Assembly: GCA_023055425.1 (NCBI GenBank)
Contig: JALGPY010000012.1
Coordinates: forward strand, 10,413,922 to 10,477,921
From: Linanthus parryae
Lineage: Eukaryota > Streptophyta > Magnoliopsida > Ericales > Polemoniaceae
Reading direction: 5' to 3'
DNA: 64,000 nucleotides
Below, one piece after another: positions 21,901 to 31,415 of this stretch (position 1 is the first letter of the stretch; each line of letters starts with the position of its first letter). The notes under the pieces were generated by a model. That model ran no database searches and had not been told where the DNA came from. It was given only the letters and a program-made list of their open reading frames with translations. The position numbers were made by a program, and so were the translations under genes.

Positions 21901-22653
21901 GAAGCGATACCACTAAAGACGGCAAATGCGCTGGCTGTGGTCAATTTCATCCAGGAAAGCATCATATACAGGTTCGGAATCCCAAACACCATTCTTTCAG
22001 ATAACGGTACTCCTTTTGTTAATCGCCAGGTAGCTGCGAAATTAGCGGAGTACTATATCAGGCAGATATGTTCTACCCCTTACTACCCAAAGGGAAACGG
22101 ACAAGCCGAAGCGACTAACAAGACGCTGTTGAGAATATTGAGCAAAATGGTCGCAGATGACCACAAGAAGTGGGCTGACTCTCTAAGCATAGCTCTGTGG
22201 GCCTACAGAACTTCTCCAAGGACACCCACAGGCGCCTCGCCATTTCTACTGTGTTATGGGGCCGAAGCTGTGGTACCTGCGGAGGTTAGAGTCAACTCGG
22301 CAAGGCTGGCCTTCCATGCACTCTATGAAAATCAACGCGATCATGACTTAATCTTGCTGGAAGAAAAGCGAGAACAAGCCAAAAGGACCAACAAGCGGTA
22401 CCAGGAAAGAATCGCTCGCGCCTACAACAAGACAGTTCAGCGAAGGGATTTCGCAGTCGGAGACTTGGTCTTGCGCGCATCTGATCACTGCATGCGAGAA
22501 GCAAGTCACCCAAAGTTCGCAGCTAATTGGGAAGGACCCTTCGAAGTCACAGAAGTCTTCGATAGTGGCTACTGCAGCATACGAAGGTTGCACGGTACAA
22601 CCTCAACTCCCAGTTCAATCAACATGCGCTGGATCAAGAATTACTATCCCTGA
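18928..22653 (+). CDS. Tat-1 Pol polyprotein: RT, RNase H, second RNase H, integrase (1,241 aa)
   Basis: It is in the same frame as gag-pro, past a single TGA. Reverse transcriptase occupies about residues 100-400 (RICVDFRDLN, then FYVDDLVV near 270). A degenerate gypsy RNase H follows at about 420-510 (IYYISRIVQPAESRYTDIER). A second, Tat-type RNase H covers about 560-690 (HFDGSSTRKGG, NNEAEYEAL, GDSKLIV, NRHADALATL). Next come two tandem copies of the integrase N-terminal zinc-binding region (about 713-820 and 829-940); the first lacks one expected His. The catalytic core has LDFIGP, LSDNGTPF and NGQAEATN, with exactly 35 residues between the second Asp and the Glu. The frame is fully open, consistent with recent activity. 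The first ATG may not be used if the TGA is read through or bypassed. Confidence 0.94.
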   Translation: MSSHGHGDVPEQINQIKQVALTEEPTQGTPDEKLKEAPECMEDRPRPQKQELKEVFLSPNEEKKRPVFLSADLTSEEEQGLLQLLTEYKDVFAWEYDEMPGLDTSITMHRLDIIPGSKPVKQSTRSFRPELNVKIKQEIVKLLDAKFIEPNHHPTWLANIVPVVKKNGQLRICVDFRDLNRFCPKDDFPLPNIDLLIDSTAGHRMFSFMDSFSGYNQIKMDPEDARKTAFITPVGVFNYTVMPFGLKNAGATYQRAMMALFHDMMHKEVEFYVDDLVVKSKHEADHLADLRKVFNRCRNFQLKMNPMKCAFGVTSGKFLGCVVHRQGIEPDPAKVSAINSMTPPHNQSTLKTFLGKLSYLRIFIPAIAEITCCFSTLLKKDAAYNWAPDHEAAFEKLKELLTSSKIMIAPQLGSPLLLYLTSTRRSIGALLAQEYEGQERPIYYISRIVQPAESRYTDIERHCLALFFVIEKLRHYFASHKVVVVTKSDPIRYLLTHTTPGGRVAKWYMTISQYDITCVKPRAIKSQAVADLLAQFPDNSHEPVIEEELEGPEIYAIDVPYWTLHFDGSSTRKGGGIGIVLTKPDGEVIQMSAKLNFAVTNNEAEYEALIVGLRAAKSLEVSNLTVMGDSKLIVKQASGEYGLKEINLLSYRTLVQKLMQQFCDVKYEHKPRADNRHADALATLGSKVSIDKCPARISIEVRTSSALTEDACDDEHMDDADWRKAILQAITKGTSSESWALTKGYCIHDNTLYYKGPGGILMRCVSEQEGQQLLEKIHQHACGESEVSIYRKAQRYGIHWPGMSTAAALIQGKCESCALIKDSLLVALTDDDTDWRKPLFDFLTQGTVPESRKEAEKLKRKASRYVVQENLLWRRGHEGNLLRCLDGREAQEVMDLSHQVEHQGGAKLCRQLLSIGYFWPTMEVDCRTKVRRCQECQFKGNLVHAPAVDLHALGTPWPFHTWALDFIGPIRPTSHGNHFILTATELFTKWVEAIPLKTANALAVVNFIQESIIYRFGIPNTILSDNGTPFVNRQVAAKLAEYYIRQICSTPYYPKGNGQAEATNKTLLRILSKMVADDHKKWADSLSIALWAYRTSPRTPTGASPFLLCYGAEAVVPAEVRVNSARLAFHALYENQRDHDLILLEEKREQAKRTNKRYQERIARAYNKTVQRRDFAVGDLVLRASDHCMREASHPKFAANWEGPFEVTEVFDSGYCSIRRLHGTTSTPSSINMRWIKNYYP

Positions 22654-22720
22654 CTTCTCTCATTTCATACGTTTTATGATAACGTGCTTAATGTCTCATG
22701 TGGCTATGATTTACGCAATC

Positions 22721-22800
22721 TCCTCTCCCATATGAGAGGATTGTAGTCCCATCTCTCCCATATGAGAGCGTTATAATAAAAGAATTCTCCCAAATGAGAA
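22721..22800 (+). other. Three 5-bp-stem hairpins after pol
   Basis: CTCTC-CCATAT-GAGAG lies at 22723-22738, extended to a 7-bp stem by flanking TC/GA. The same hairpin recurs at 22753-22768. TTCTC-CCAAAT-GAGAA lies at 22785-22800. The third keeps pairing through matched changes in both arms. All have 6-nt loops, like the repeat that follows. Tat-2 has the first form at 63665-63680, on its own sense strand. Confidence 0.72.
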
Positions 22801-22892
22801 GTTCATATTTCTAGCTGTTTATGTTGCTCTACTTAATTTGTTATTACTGTTAACGATGGTTTATTCGCTGCAATAGCAATTCATACAAACGG

Positions 22893-24410
22893 CGATCTTA
22901 ATTGATCATATAAGCCTATCTCTTTACGATAGCAGCCACTGCAATGCGATCTTAAGTGATCATCTAAGCCTATCTCTAACGATAGCAGCCACTGCAATGC
23001 GATCTTAAGTGATCATCTAAGCCTATCTCTAACGATAGCAGCTAATGCAATGCGATCTTAAGTGATCATCTAAGCCTATCTCTAACGATAGCAGCTAATG
23101 CAATGCGATCTTAAGTGATCATCTAAGCCTATCTCTAACGATAGCAGCTTATGCGAATACGATCTTGAGTGATCATCTAAGCCTATCTCTAACGATAGCA
23201 GCTAATGCAATACGATCTTAAGTGATCATCTAAGCCTATCTCTAACGATAGCAGCTAATGCGAATACGATCTTGAGTGATCATCTAAGCCTATCTCTAAC
23301 GATAGCAGCTAATGCAATACGATCTTAAGTGATCATCTAAGCCTATCTCTAACGATAGCAGCTAATGCGAATACGATCTTAAGTGATCATCCAAGCCTAT
23401 CTCTCACGATAGCAGCCAACGCAAATGCGATCTTAAGTGATCATCTAAGCCTATCTCTCACGATAGCAGCCAACACAAATGCGATCTTAATTGATCATCT
23501 AAAGCCTATCTCTCACGATAGCAGCCAACTCAAATACGATCTTAATTGATCATGTAAAGCCTATCTCTTACGATAGCAGCCAAGCGCAAATGCGATCTTA
23601 ATTGATCATGTGAAGCCTATCTCTTACGATAGCAGCCAAACGGCACGATGCGATCTTAATTGATCATCTAAAGCCTATCTCTCACAATAGCAGCCAACTC
23701 AAATGCGATCTTAATTGATCATGTAAAGCCTATCTCTTACGATAGCAGCCAAGCGCAAATGCGATCTTAATTGATCATGTAAAGCCTATCTCTTACGATA
23801 GCAGCCAAACGGCACGATGCGATCTTAATTGATCATCTAAAGCCTCTCTCACGATAGCAGCCAACTCGAATGCGATCTTTATTGATCATGTAAAGCCTAT
23901 CTCTTATGATAGCAGCCAAGCGCAAATGCGATCTTAATTGATCTTGTAAAGCCTATCTCTTACGATAGCAGCCAGACGCAAATGCGATCTCAATTGATCA
24001 TCTGAGCCTATCTCTCAAGATAGCGGTCTATACAAGTGCGATCTCAAGCCTATCTGTTATGATAGTGACTTATACACAAAACGATTTTACCTGATCTTCT
24101 CAAGCCTATCTGTTACGATAGCAACTTATATGCAAAGTGATTTTAGTTGATCACCCAAGCCTCTGATACGATGCGCAAGATGATCTTACTGGATCTTCTA
24201 AAAGTCTATCCGTTGCGATAGCAATTTACGCGAGAAACGATCTCAAGCAGTTCGCTAATAAAGCCTATCTTTTGTGATAGCAGTTCGCACCATTTAATGA
24301 TCTTAATTGATCTGCTAAAGACTATCTGTTACGATAGCAATGTTGTGAACATGATCTTAAATGATTTGCAACGGCCAACCGCAAGCCCATCTGCTATGAT
24401 GGCACGACTG
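22893..24410 (+). repeat. Tat-1 3'-region tandem repeat, about 26 monomers of 50-58 bp
   Basis: Each monomer has a GATCTTAA[G/T]TGATCAT block followed by a hairpin CTATC-N6-GATAG and a short variable linker. Monomers are nearly identical at the left (22893-23370) and degrade to the right (after 24000). Short tandem repeats in this 3' untranslated position are known in Tat-clade elements and can seed satellites. One monomer (24387-24402) reads CCATC-N6-GATGG, a compensating double change in the stem. Confidence 0.9.
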
Positions 24411-25374
24411 CGAAAAATCTGATCTCGAACGATCTAGCACAGCATCAGCAAATTGATATATCGCAGATGCGAAACAATTACATAGCATTATGCAAGGCGA
24501 AATATGCCGAAACGCGTGCGAAATTGTATTCTGTTGTAAAGAGACAGCAGATAACACAGAAAGCTATTTATCATTACGAGTCAAATGACTTACAATTTAT
24601 CTGTCTAGATAGCAGCTTACAAGCGAAAAGCTCGAATCTAACTACGCAGCCAACATGGCTTACAATACATTCGAAAAGTGGCTGGTAAGTCAGCACAGAC
24701 ACAGTACGGAAACCCAGACTGCAAAGGATGAACCCACCGGTTTCAAAAACCGGCTACGCAACGCCCAGATCTGCGGGTGAACATCTGTAGCAGAGGGGAT
24801 CTTGCTCTGAAAGAGCCACATGAAGCCATACGCTCGAGATCCCGCTATCCGACAAGACCGTTGTCAGATATGCACCCCATAACATTTGCCCAAGGAACCA
24901 CCGGTTCCGGCGATCCTCAGGCAAGCAGAAGCTCCAAAGGGCAAGGGCTCCTTGTAGACGGGGATGAACGCGACGGTTCGTCATCCCGAGCCCACAAACG
25001 TGAAAGTGACGGATTCTTCTTCGGAGATGCTGAAGAAGAATTCCGCCGTTCATTACGAGACGGTAGCACGGTCACTACGGCGCTGCACCTCGCCACGAGG
25101 CGGCCGGAAACATGACCTGCACACATAATACACGAAGAAATTTCTTCGAATACGCATGAGATATTATCTGCATCTTCTTTATGACGGTTATAAAGAGCAA
25201 TAAGCCTCATAAAGTGGATCTTGGAAACTATTTCTATAGCACAGAGCGCAAACTCAGGATTCAAAGCTTGAAGTTGCCATGAATCAACGAAAAACAAGCG
25301 TTGAAGCCAGCAGTCGTAAGGACTCACGGCAAAGCACATGTTTGGGATGAAGAACCCAAATAGCAAAGACAGGG
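24411..25374 (-). other. Tat-1 segment between the tandem repeat and the antisense promoter
   Basis: This lies downstream of a minus-strand TATA box and may be a second antisense transcription unit. The longest minus-strand frame is 24917-25366 (149 codons, ending LELLLA). A possible 3' splice site (TATGTGTGCAG) occurs near 25095-25105 on the minus strand. I recognise no domain, and the same stretch of Tat-2 (49311-50080) is not clearly similar in protein. The function, and whether it codes at all, are open. Confidence 0.35.
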
Positions 25375-25383
25375 TTTATATAG
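25375..25383 (-). promoter_or_regulatory. Antisense TATA box in Tat-1
   Basis: On the minus strand the sequence reads CTATATAAA. Upstream of it are GAAGAGTCT and, 31 bases away, GACTCA. Tat-2 has the same three elements in the same order on its antisense (+) strand (GACTCA near 49265, GAAGAGTCT, TATATAA at 49304) with a 33-base gap. Conservation in two diverged copies supports a real core promoter pointing through the tandem repeat toward pol. Confidence 0.55.
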
Positions 25384-25725
25384 ACCCTGTACAGACTCTT
25401 CGGTTGCCTAAGATGAGTCAGCAAAATTCAAAAAGAGGGTAAGTTCAATCACTTACGCCTTGAAAAGCGGTAACAATCAATTACCCTACTAAAGGCTACG
25501 ACGATTCAGTTGCGTATCCTAATAAATGACGGATAGTCATGATTCGGATGGACTTCCCAACGGAAGCGTGCTTATCTGCCGAGAAATTAGCGCGAAAATC
25601 AAGCAGAGAATCAATTGCTGATGTCATAATTGGATATGCACAGAAATGTCCAATCAAATCCCGGAAAAGGGCAAAACGGGAAAATTCATTGTTCTTGTTA
25701 AAAAAAAGGGGGAGAAACCCTAGCA

Positions 25726-25765
25726 ACATTACATTAATGTTCAAGACATTACATTAATGTTTCAG
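25726..25765 (-). repeat. 20-bp direct duplication with ACATTAATGT palindromes
   Basis: ACATTACATTAATGTT occurs at 25726-25741 and again at 25746-25761, each containing the 10-bp palindrome ACATTAATGT. It lies 37-76 bases after the stop of the antisense accessory gene, so it would be in that gene's 3' UTR and could help 3'-end formation. This is inference only. Confidence 0.5.
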
Positions 25766-25801
25766 CTATTTTGCTTGCTATTTTTGCAAAATTCAAAAAA
25801 A

Positions 25802-28800
25802 TCAGAGCAAATTCTTGATTAGGGAGTCTCGGGGCGCGAACTGCTCGCTCAGCTTCTCTACCTGCTCCACTTCTTGCTTCAGTTGCTCGCACCTGGCATT
25901 CATCTCATGATACAGCTTCAGAGCTTCATCAACCTTTTGCTTCTGCTGCTCCACCTTCTGCATCTCGACTGCGAGATTCTGGTGACCGAGTTTCAAAGTT
26001 ACGGCCGCGCGAATCAGCGTGACTCTGTCCTTAAGAAACTTAAAGCCCATTCTGCCTTGGACTTTGGTCACGAGGTTTTGGCACATGCCACATAGCAATT
26101 CAGCACTCTGGACCGAAATGGTCGCAGGTGTAGCCGCAGATAGCTGCTCCAAAATCCAAATGGCTTCAGTAAGGAACAGCCTCCTGTCAAAGGGCCCGAT
26201 CTCCAGAGATCTCACAAACGAGCGAGGGTACCTGAGACGCATTCGAACCACCCAGTCTACATCGGTTTGCTTCAAACCTGAGGAGACGTCAAAAGATAAG
26301 TTGTGACGTCAAAACTTGCAAGCGAATAAGGTGACGCGCGAACAGTAAAGCTCTACTTACCAGTTCCTTCCAGAATCTCATGAAGAGAAGGAATGCGCGC
26401 TGCAGGGGCGGTTGAAGACTGTCCTCGCTCCATGGCTCTCCTATCAGCTGCGAGCTCTAATCTCTCGTAGTCCGGAGGAAGAATGTAGGCCGCGCCAGCT
26501 GCGACTACATTCCCAACCTGCGAACCCCAAAAGCTCCACGCGGGAATGGGTGCCTCTGACTCAGTCATTGCCGGAGGTGAAGAGACAGCCGTAGCCGCTT
26601 GTCGAAGGACACTCTCGGATGCGGAAGCATTAGCAGCAGTTGTCCTTACCTCGTCAGCACTAGCATGGACATCTTCATCCATCAACACAGTGTCAGCTCC
26701 AGCATCGTCGGAAAGCTCGATGATGTCCTCACGAGGCACACCCGCGTGGTCAGCAGCTGCGACGGGCTTCTCGGTATGGGAGCTCGGAATTGGAACATGG
26801 GGCGCAGAAGGCTGACTTCTCTGCTCCAGCTCAGGTTCCTCAGCGTGACCTGCGACTTTAGGTGCGATGATATGAGGTAACTTGCGCTATAAGTTATTCT
26901 GCTATCTTTACTAAAAGCTAAGAATAAGCACCTCCACGCGAAGGTGGGATTGAGGTATCTTCGTCATACACTAAGGACGTGGAACCATGCCCTATCAGTG
27001 TATCCTCACTAAGCAAGTCTGTAAGAGGAGCGTGACCTGGGATGCGAATAAACCAGTCATGACTTTGCCTCAAGTTGCTAAAGCCTAGTACATGCGTATC
27101 ACTCAAATGATTACCTGAAGGTTCTCCGCATTTGTCTACTAACCAACGGCGAATGTCAGCCTTTGACACGCCATGCTTTAACGCACCCACAACAACATCT
27201 CTATAAGTTACTGCGAGATTGAAGATCTCACCTTTATCGCCGCCTGCGATTTCCTCGAAATCCGCTTGGACTTGCTCCAAGGCTGCTGCATCCTCTCCGA
27301 GAACCTCATCTTCCTCCTCCGCATGAGGAGCCACTTCTTCGGGAAGCTCGTCTTCTTCGACAGTTGGACGCGCCAAGTCGTCAACATGCCGCTCTTCGAG
27401 GCTCCGCTGCTTCACACGCTCAAGCTCCTCTTCTTCCCGACGCCTTCTTCTCTCAGCAGCCTCCGCGGCTGTCTTCCGGGACTCAGCCAGAATGTCCTCG
27501 CTTATGGGATCATCTGGGATGCCAGAATGGACATCCCTCTTTTGCCTCTTGGCCGCGAGGCCGCCAGCGGTCTCATCATCATCATCTGCGAATACACGAA
27601 TGGTTTAAAGAAAAGAAGTGCAAAGAAGTTACGATGATGGGAAATGAAATGCGACGGAGGTACCTCCTAACTCTTCCTCATGCATCACAACTGTTGCTTC
27701 TTCTTCTTCATCACTTGCTTGGGGCTCCTGCCTCTCTTCCTCTCCCTCTTGATCGAAGGGAACGAAAGACTCAACTGCGAGCTCTTTCCGCACTTTGCTG
27801 GGCATGCGACCTTTGCCTTTGTCCTTGATAGAGAGGGACCTCACTGGAGGAGAAGCTGGAGCGCTTCTAGGGGAGGAAATGGTAATTCCCTTTTGCCTAG
27901 GTCTCTTCGCTCTTGGCGCCGCAGTCGCTGGAGGAGACAGGTCATCTCCGGGAGGAGACAGAGCCGGAGGATTGTCTATCAGCGAGTCAGCAAAAACATT
28001 CATGACTGCGCGAACCTTTGTTTCAACCTCAGCGTCCATCCTCCACGAAAGCCGGAACGGCTGCTGTTGTCTTTTGGTGGCAACAATGGTGTTGACCAGC
28101 GACTTGGAGCGATCACCAGCTGCGAATCTCCGCACATGGCACTACAACAGTACAGAATAAAAGTGTCAGCACAAGGAAATCGAGAAAACTTAACACATGC
28201 GAAGAAAAGTGCTTACGTCAGCAAAAGCCTTGCTGTATCTGACGACTTGCGTGTCGCCCTTCTTGATTGCGGCGACCTGCTCCTTCAGAATGAAATCAGG
28301 GCACAAATGGTTCTCACGGTCCCACAGTGAGTAGCAACCATACTCAGACTCGCTCAAGCTGCAATTGGGGCGAAACGGAAAAGAGTTTCTTTTGAGCAAG
28401 GGGGCCCTACCTGGCTGCGCCGCCGACTCCGTCTCAATCCTCGTTTGCTGGGCAGCCCAGTATGCGAGCCAGTTTTGGGAACAACCACCCTCGCGGGTAC
28501 CCGCAGGCTGCTCGAAAGGAAGTTTGTTCATGAAAACCGTCTTGCACTCCTTTGTGAGCAAGCGCTTGTAGCATCCTCTGACAATGGACTGGGGCCAGAT
28601 TGATGGGGCCACAGCGTCAAAACCAAACTGAGGAGAGACTCGAGTAGGGTCAACATCCACTGTAAGCTTTTCATACCTTGGCGCGAGCTCACGAATATGC
28701 TCCGCGAGGGCAGGAAGGGAACCTCGCAGACACCAGCAAAAGAACTCGCGATAGCGCTCGTGGAAATGCGGTCCCTTCTCAAAGAGAAGTTCTTCTGAGA

Positions 28801-30097
28801 AGACCATACCTTTGGAGGGGTATAGCCTTGGAAACCATCTCACATTCTCAATGCGCGTGGCATAGGGCCTGGCAGTAAACTCCTTCCGTTTGTCGCATAT
28901 CAAACTCCAAACACACTTGGTGTTGCCTGTTCCGAACCATCTCGCAGCTCTTCCGCTGTTGCGCGCTTCTGTCTCGCCTGGGGAACACCACTTATCAAGT
29001 TGGAGAGCAGTTGGGGCATAAGACGGCCAGCGCTCGAAAACCCACATTGTCAAGAAGGAAATATTGACAAAGGTCAAAACATCGAGGCGGCCACGCGACT
29101 CCCTCATAGCCAGAACCAGCTGATCGAGCCTATAATACAGCGTGCCCAAAACCAAGGGTCCAAGTGCGACTCTCTGGCCAAGAGCGAGCCTCACAGCAAG
29201 TGGCAGCACATGGTAGAAGACTCCGTCATGGGGGTGACCATCAATCAGGTACCTCGATAGCCAAGCACAGAGAAAAGCACAAAGGGTCAAATGATAGCCC
29301 TTGCCCTCTACGTAATTCTCGGCCTCCGGGTCCTCACTCAGAAGTTTCTTAGTGATGCTGCTGTTCGCATAGTCTCGGAAGAAGTACTGCAACCATTTGT
29401 TCCAGGTATTCTTCGCAGACGTATCAACCAGCTGCCAGTTCGGAAGGGGCTTTGTAGTGGTCCACCGAGTGGAGATTTTCTTCACCTCTGCTAGGCATTC
29501 CTCCATCTGCGTATACAAGGCAATCTCCGCAGATGTCCTCAAGGGACTCAGAGGGTCCACTTCACCCATGGGGGAAAGCTCGTACAGCATTTGCACGTCC
29601 TCGAGCGTGGGGGAAGCCTCGAACTCAGCAAAATGGAACGTGTGAGTCGCAGGCGAGTAACGAGACAGAAGGTCTAGAAGCATGGATTGATCCAGCTTCA
29701 CGGCAGCACCCTTCATAGCACGGATAGCAAAATACACGCCGGCTTCGTTAAGAGTCTCGGCGTGATGATCCAACACGTGGTCAATCCACTCATCCATATA
29801 GTCCAATTTCTGGACGAACGCCTGAGTAGAAATCGCAGTATACGGGAAGTGCCCGTTCTCGATCCCCAAACGAACTATATCCTCGGAACCAACCCACTCG
29901 AGCAGGGCTGAGTTAACTGGGCGAGTCAACGTCAGCAATCGCTCAACGGGAACAGGATCAGGCATCCTCTTCGCCTTTATCCTCGCATGGTAGAAATCTT
30001 TGCCGCCTAAAAAGGGGGCTTTTCGCCACAAGGCCTGCGGAAGGTCGGGTATCTCTTCATCTTCCTTGACGGGTCTGGTTACTCTTGTCTTGGCCAT
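25802..30097 (-). CDS. Antisense five-exon accessory gene with a plant mobile domain (about 1,325 aa)
   Basis: On the minus strand, exons at 30097-28217, 28141-27664, 27585-26932, 26849-26361 and 26277-25802 join through four short GT-AG introns (75, 78, 82 and 83 nt) with matching phases (0,1,1,1), giving an open frame that ends in TGA at 25804-25802. Exon 1 (627 codons) carries a plant mobile domain: SRYSPATHTFHF at residues 145-156, followed by PTLEDVQMLYEL, then the LPLAVRLALGQ region. Exon 2 is acidic and basic with a KRPRQK nuclear-signal-like cluster. Exon 3 is acidic (Glu-rich). Exon 5 ends in a Gln/Glu/Lys-rich probable coiled coil. PMD proteins occur in plant hosts (MAIN/MAIL1, linked to silencing and expression control) and in retroelements. 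ATG 30097 was chosen because a TTTCGCAG acceptor lies two bases upstream. The exon 4 acceptor could be 6 bases earlier. The role in the element is unknown. Confidence 0.85.
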
Positions 30098-30775
30098 TCC
30101 TGCGAAAGAGCAAGAAAAAGGGGGGAGAAATACCACACTTCAGTTTGAATTTTGGGAATTCAAGATCTATGCGAAGGAAAACGAACAGTTCCGGTATCGA
30201 TTTCAGAAATTGGGGAATTGCAAGATCCAATATTGTTGAAAGATTACAACGAAACGGGTTCAAAGATCAAAACCTCTTCACAAATCCCATGGGTTTACAG
30301 ATTCAACGCAGTTCAAGGCAAACACTGGTATCTTAAATCAAAAGTAAGTAAACGAGGCCAACCTTGTTTTCTTGAAGCTTGCTTGGATATGCACAATTGA
30401 AGAACACGGATTGCAGTTCTGAACTGGTGATTGATTATCTGGATCTGCTCTCGAAGATCTCCGGGTACCATTCACTTTAAGAGGAAAAAGTAATGCTTTG
30501 CAATAATGGGGGATACAAGGTATTTATCCAAAACAATGAAGGGTTGCGTCCTTTCGATAGTCGAATCGCAACCGCCACCGTCGAATCGCGCAATCACAGG
30601 ACAAGCTGACGTCACGCCTAAAACCCTAAAGGCCAGACGGCACGACTCTAGGGGTTTTAGGTCATAATGACACGCACGGGGGCTGAACTTACCCGTATTT
30701 GAATTGGTGCGTGGCGGCGACGCGTATGTTGGTTTCCGCGCATGGAAGTCTATACGGCTATGAGTCTTCACGCGC
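30098..30775 (-). promoter_or_regulatory. Probable 5' UTR and promoter of the antisense gene
   Basis: Reading the minus strand toward the start codon, a long pyrimidine tract ending TTTCGCAG (AG at 30101-30100) looks like a 3' splice site, so a 5' UTR intron is likely. Further upstream, GATAAATA (plus-strand complement at 30521-30528) is a weak TATA candidate. The donor of the leader intron was not fixed. No + strand gene is seen here. Confidence 0.4.
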
Positions 30776-30789
30776 AGAAAGGGGGCTAA
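30776..30789 (+). promoter_or_regulatory. Tat-1 polypurine tract
   Basis: AGAAAGGGGGC lies three bases before the 3' LTR start (TGTAGATAC at 30790). It is the plus-strand primer of the element. Confidence 0.85.
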
Positions 30790-31415
30790 TGTAGATACTG
30801 CTTTCTGACATGACAGATCTTGGCCACGTGGCAGCCATCCAGCACACCATATTGTGCTCCATACACACCGGATCACCAGCCGAGCTGATCCATGTGGGGG
30901 CTGCGAGACAGAGCCCTCGCATACCACTGCACGGGACTTGTAGGGACTTAGTGGTTTGGAGGCTAGAGTAAGCCCTGTCGCGTGCGAGCCAAGCCCGCAC
31001 GCGACCTTTAGTAACTGTTTTGAGAGATTTATGGCACGAGCTCCATAAACCCGGTCAATCAGGTCAAACCCGGTCAACCTCGTAACGATTCCGGTATTCG
31101 CGCACCACGTGCTCTAACGGTTCCTATATACTCGGGCGAACGTGCCGTTATGGTTAAGCTAATTAAGCCGCCATTAATGGGCGCATTAACCACACTACAA
31201 CGGTCACGTTCTCCAGTATATATATATCGTCAACCTTTCCATACAAAGGAGAACACACTGCCATACGCGGAAGCTCTGCCAAACCTCTGTCTCTCTCTCA
31301 GACATTGCTACTGACTTACTCTCTCCCTACACACACCCCTATTCTTCCTGTGCGATCCTTGATCCACTACACACGGTGTACACGGAGGTCTCCCCGCCGG
31401 AATCTCTTGTACACA
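30790..31415 (+). repeat. Tat-1 3' LTR (626 bp)
   Basis: It is the same length as the 5' LTR with about five differences (under 1%). It ends TTGTACACA and is followed by the ACTAG duplication. Confidence 0.96.

Larger units (their letters stand above)
15636..31415 (+). mobile_element. Tat-1: young, nearly intact Tat/Retand-type gypsy element (15.8 kb)
   Basis: It has two 626-bp LTRs with about five differences by eye, a 5-bp target duplication, a primer site, open gag-pro and pol frames, and a polypurine tract. Pol has reverse transcriptase with its own RNase H remnant, then a second RNase H-like domain, then integrase; two RNase H domains in this order are characteristic of the Tat clade. 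The long stretch between pol and the 3' LTR holds tandem repeats and an opposite-strand accessory gene, both known kinds of feature in this clade. The low LTR divergence implies recent insertion, later than the array it interrupts. Confidence 0.95.

Noticed and set aside
22893..24410. CRISPR-like array (short repeats with hairpins)
   Set aside because: Monomers are contiguous with short degenerate linkers rather than unique spacers, no cas genes exist, and the location is the 3' region of a plant retrotransposon.
27680..28330. Plus-strand frame of 216 codons opposite exon 2 of the antisense gene
   Set aside because: It crosses the predicted introns of the minus-strand gene without a break in composition and shows no domain; it is a shadow frame.
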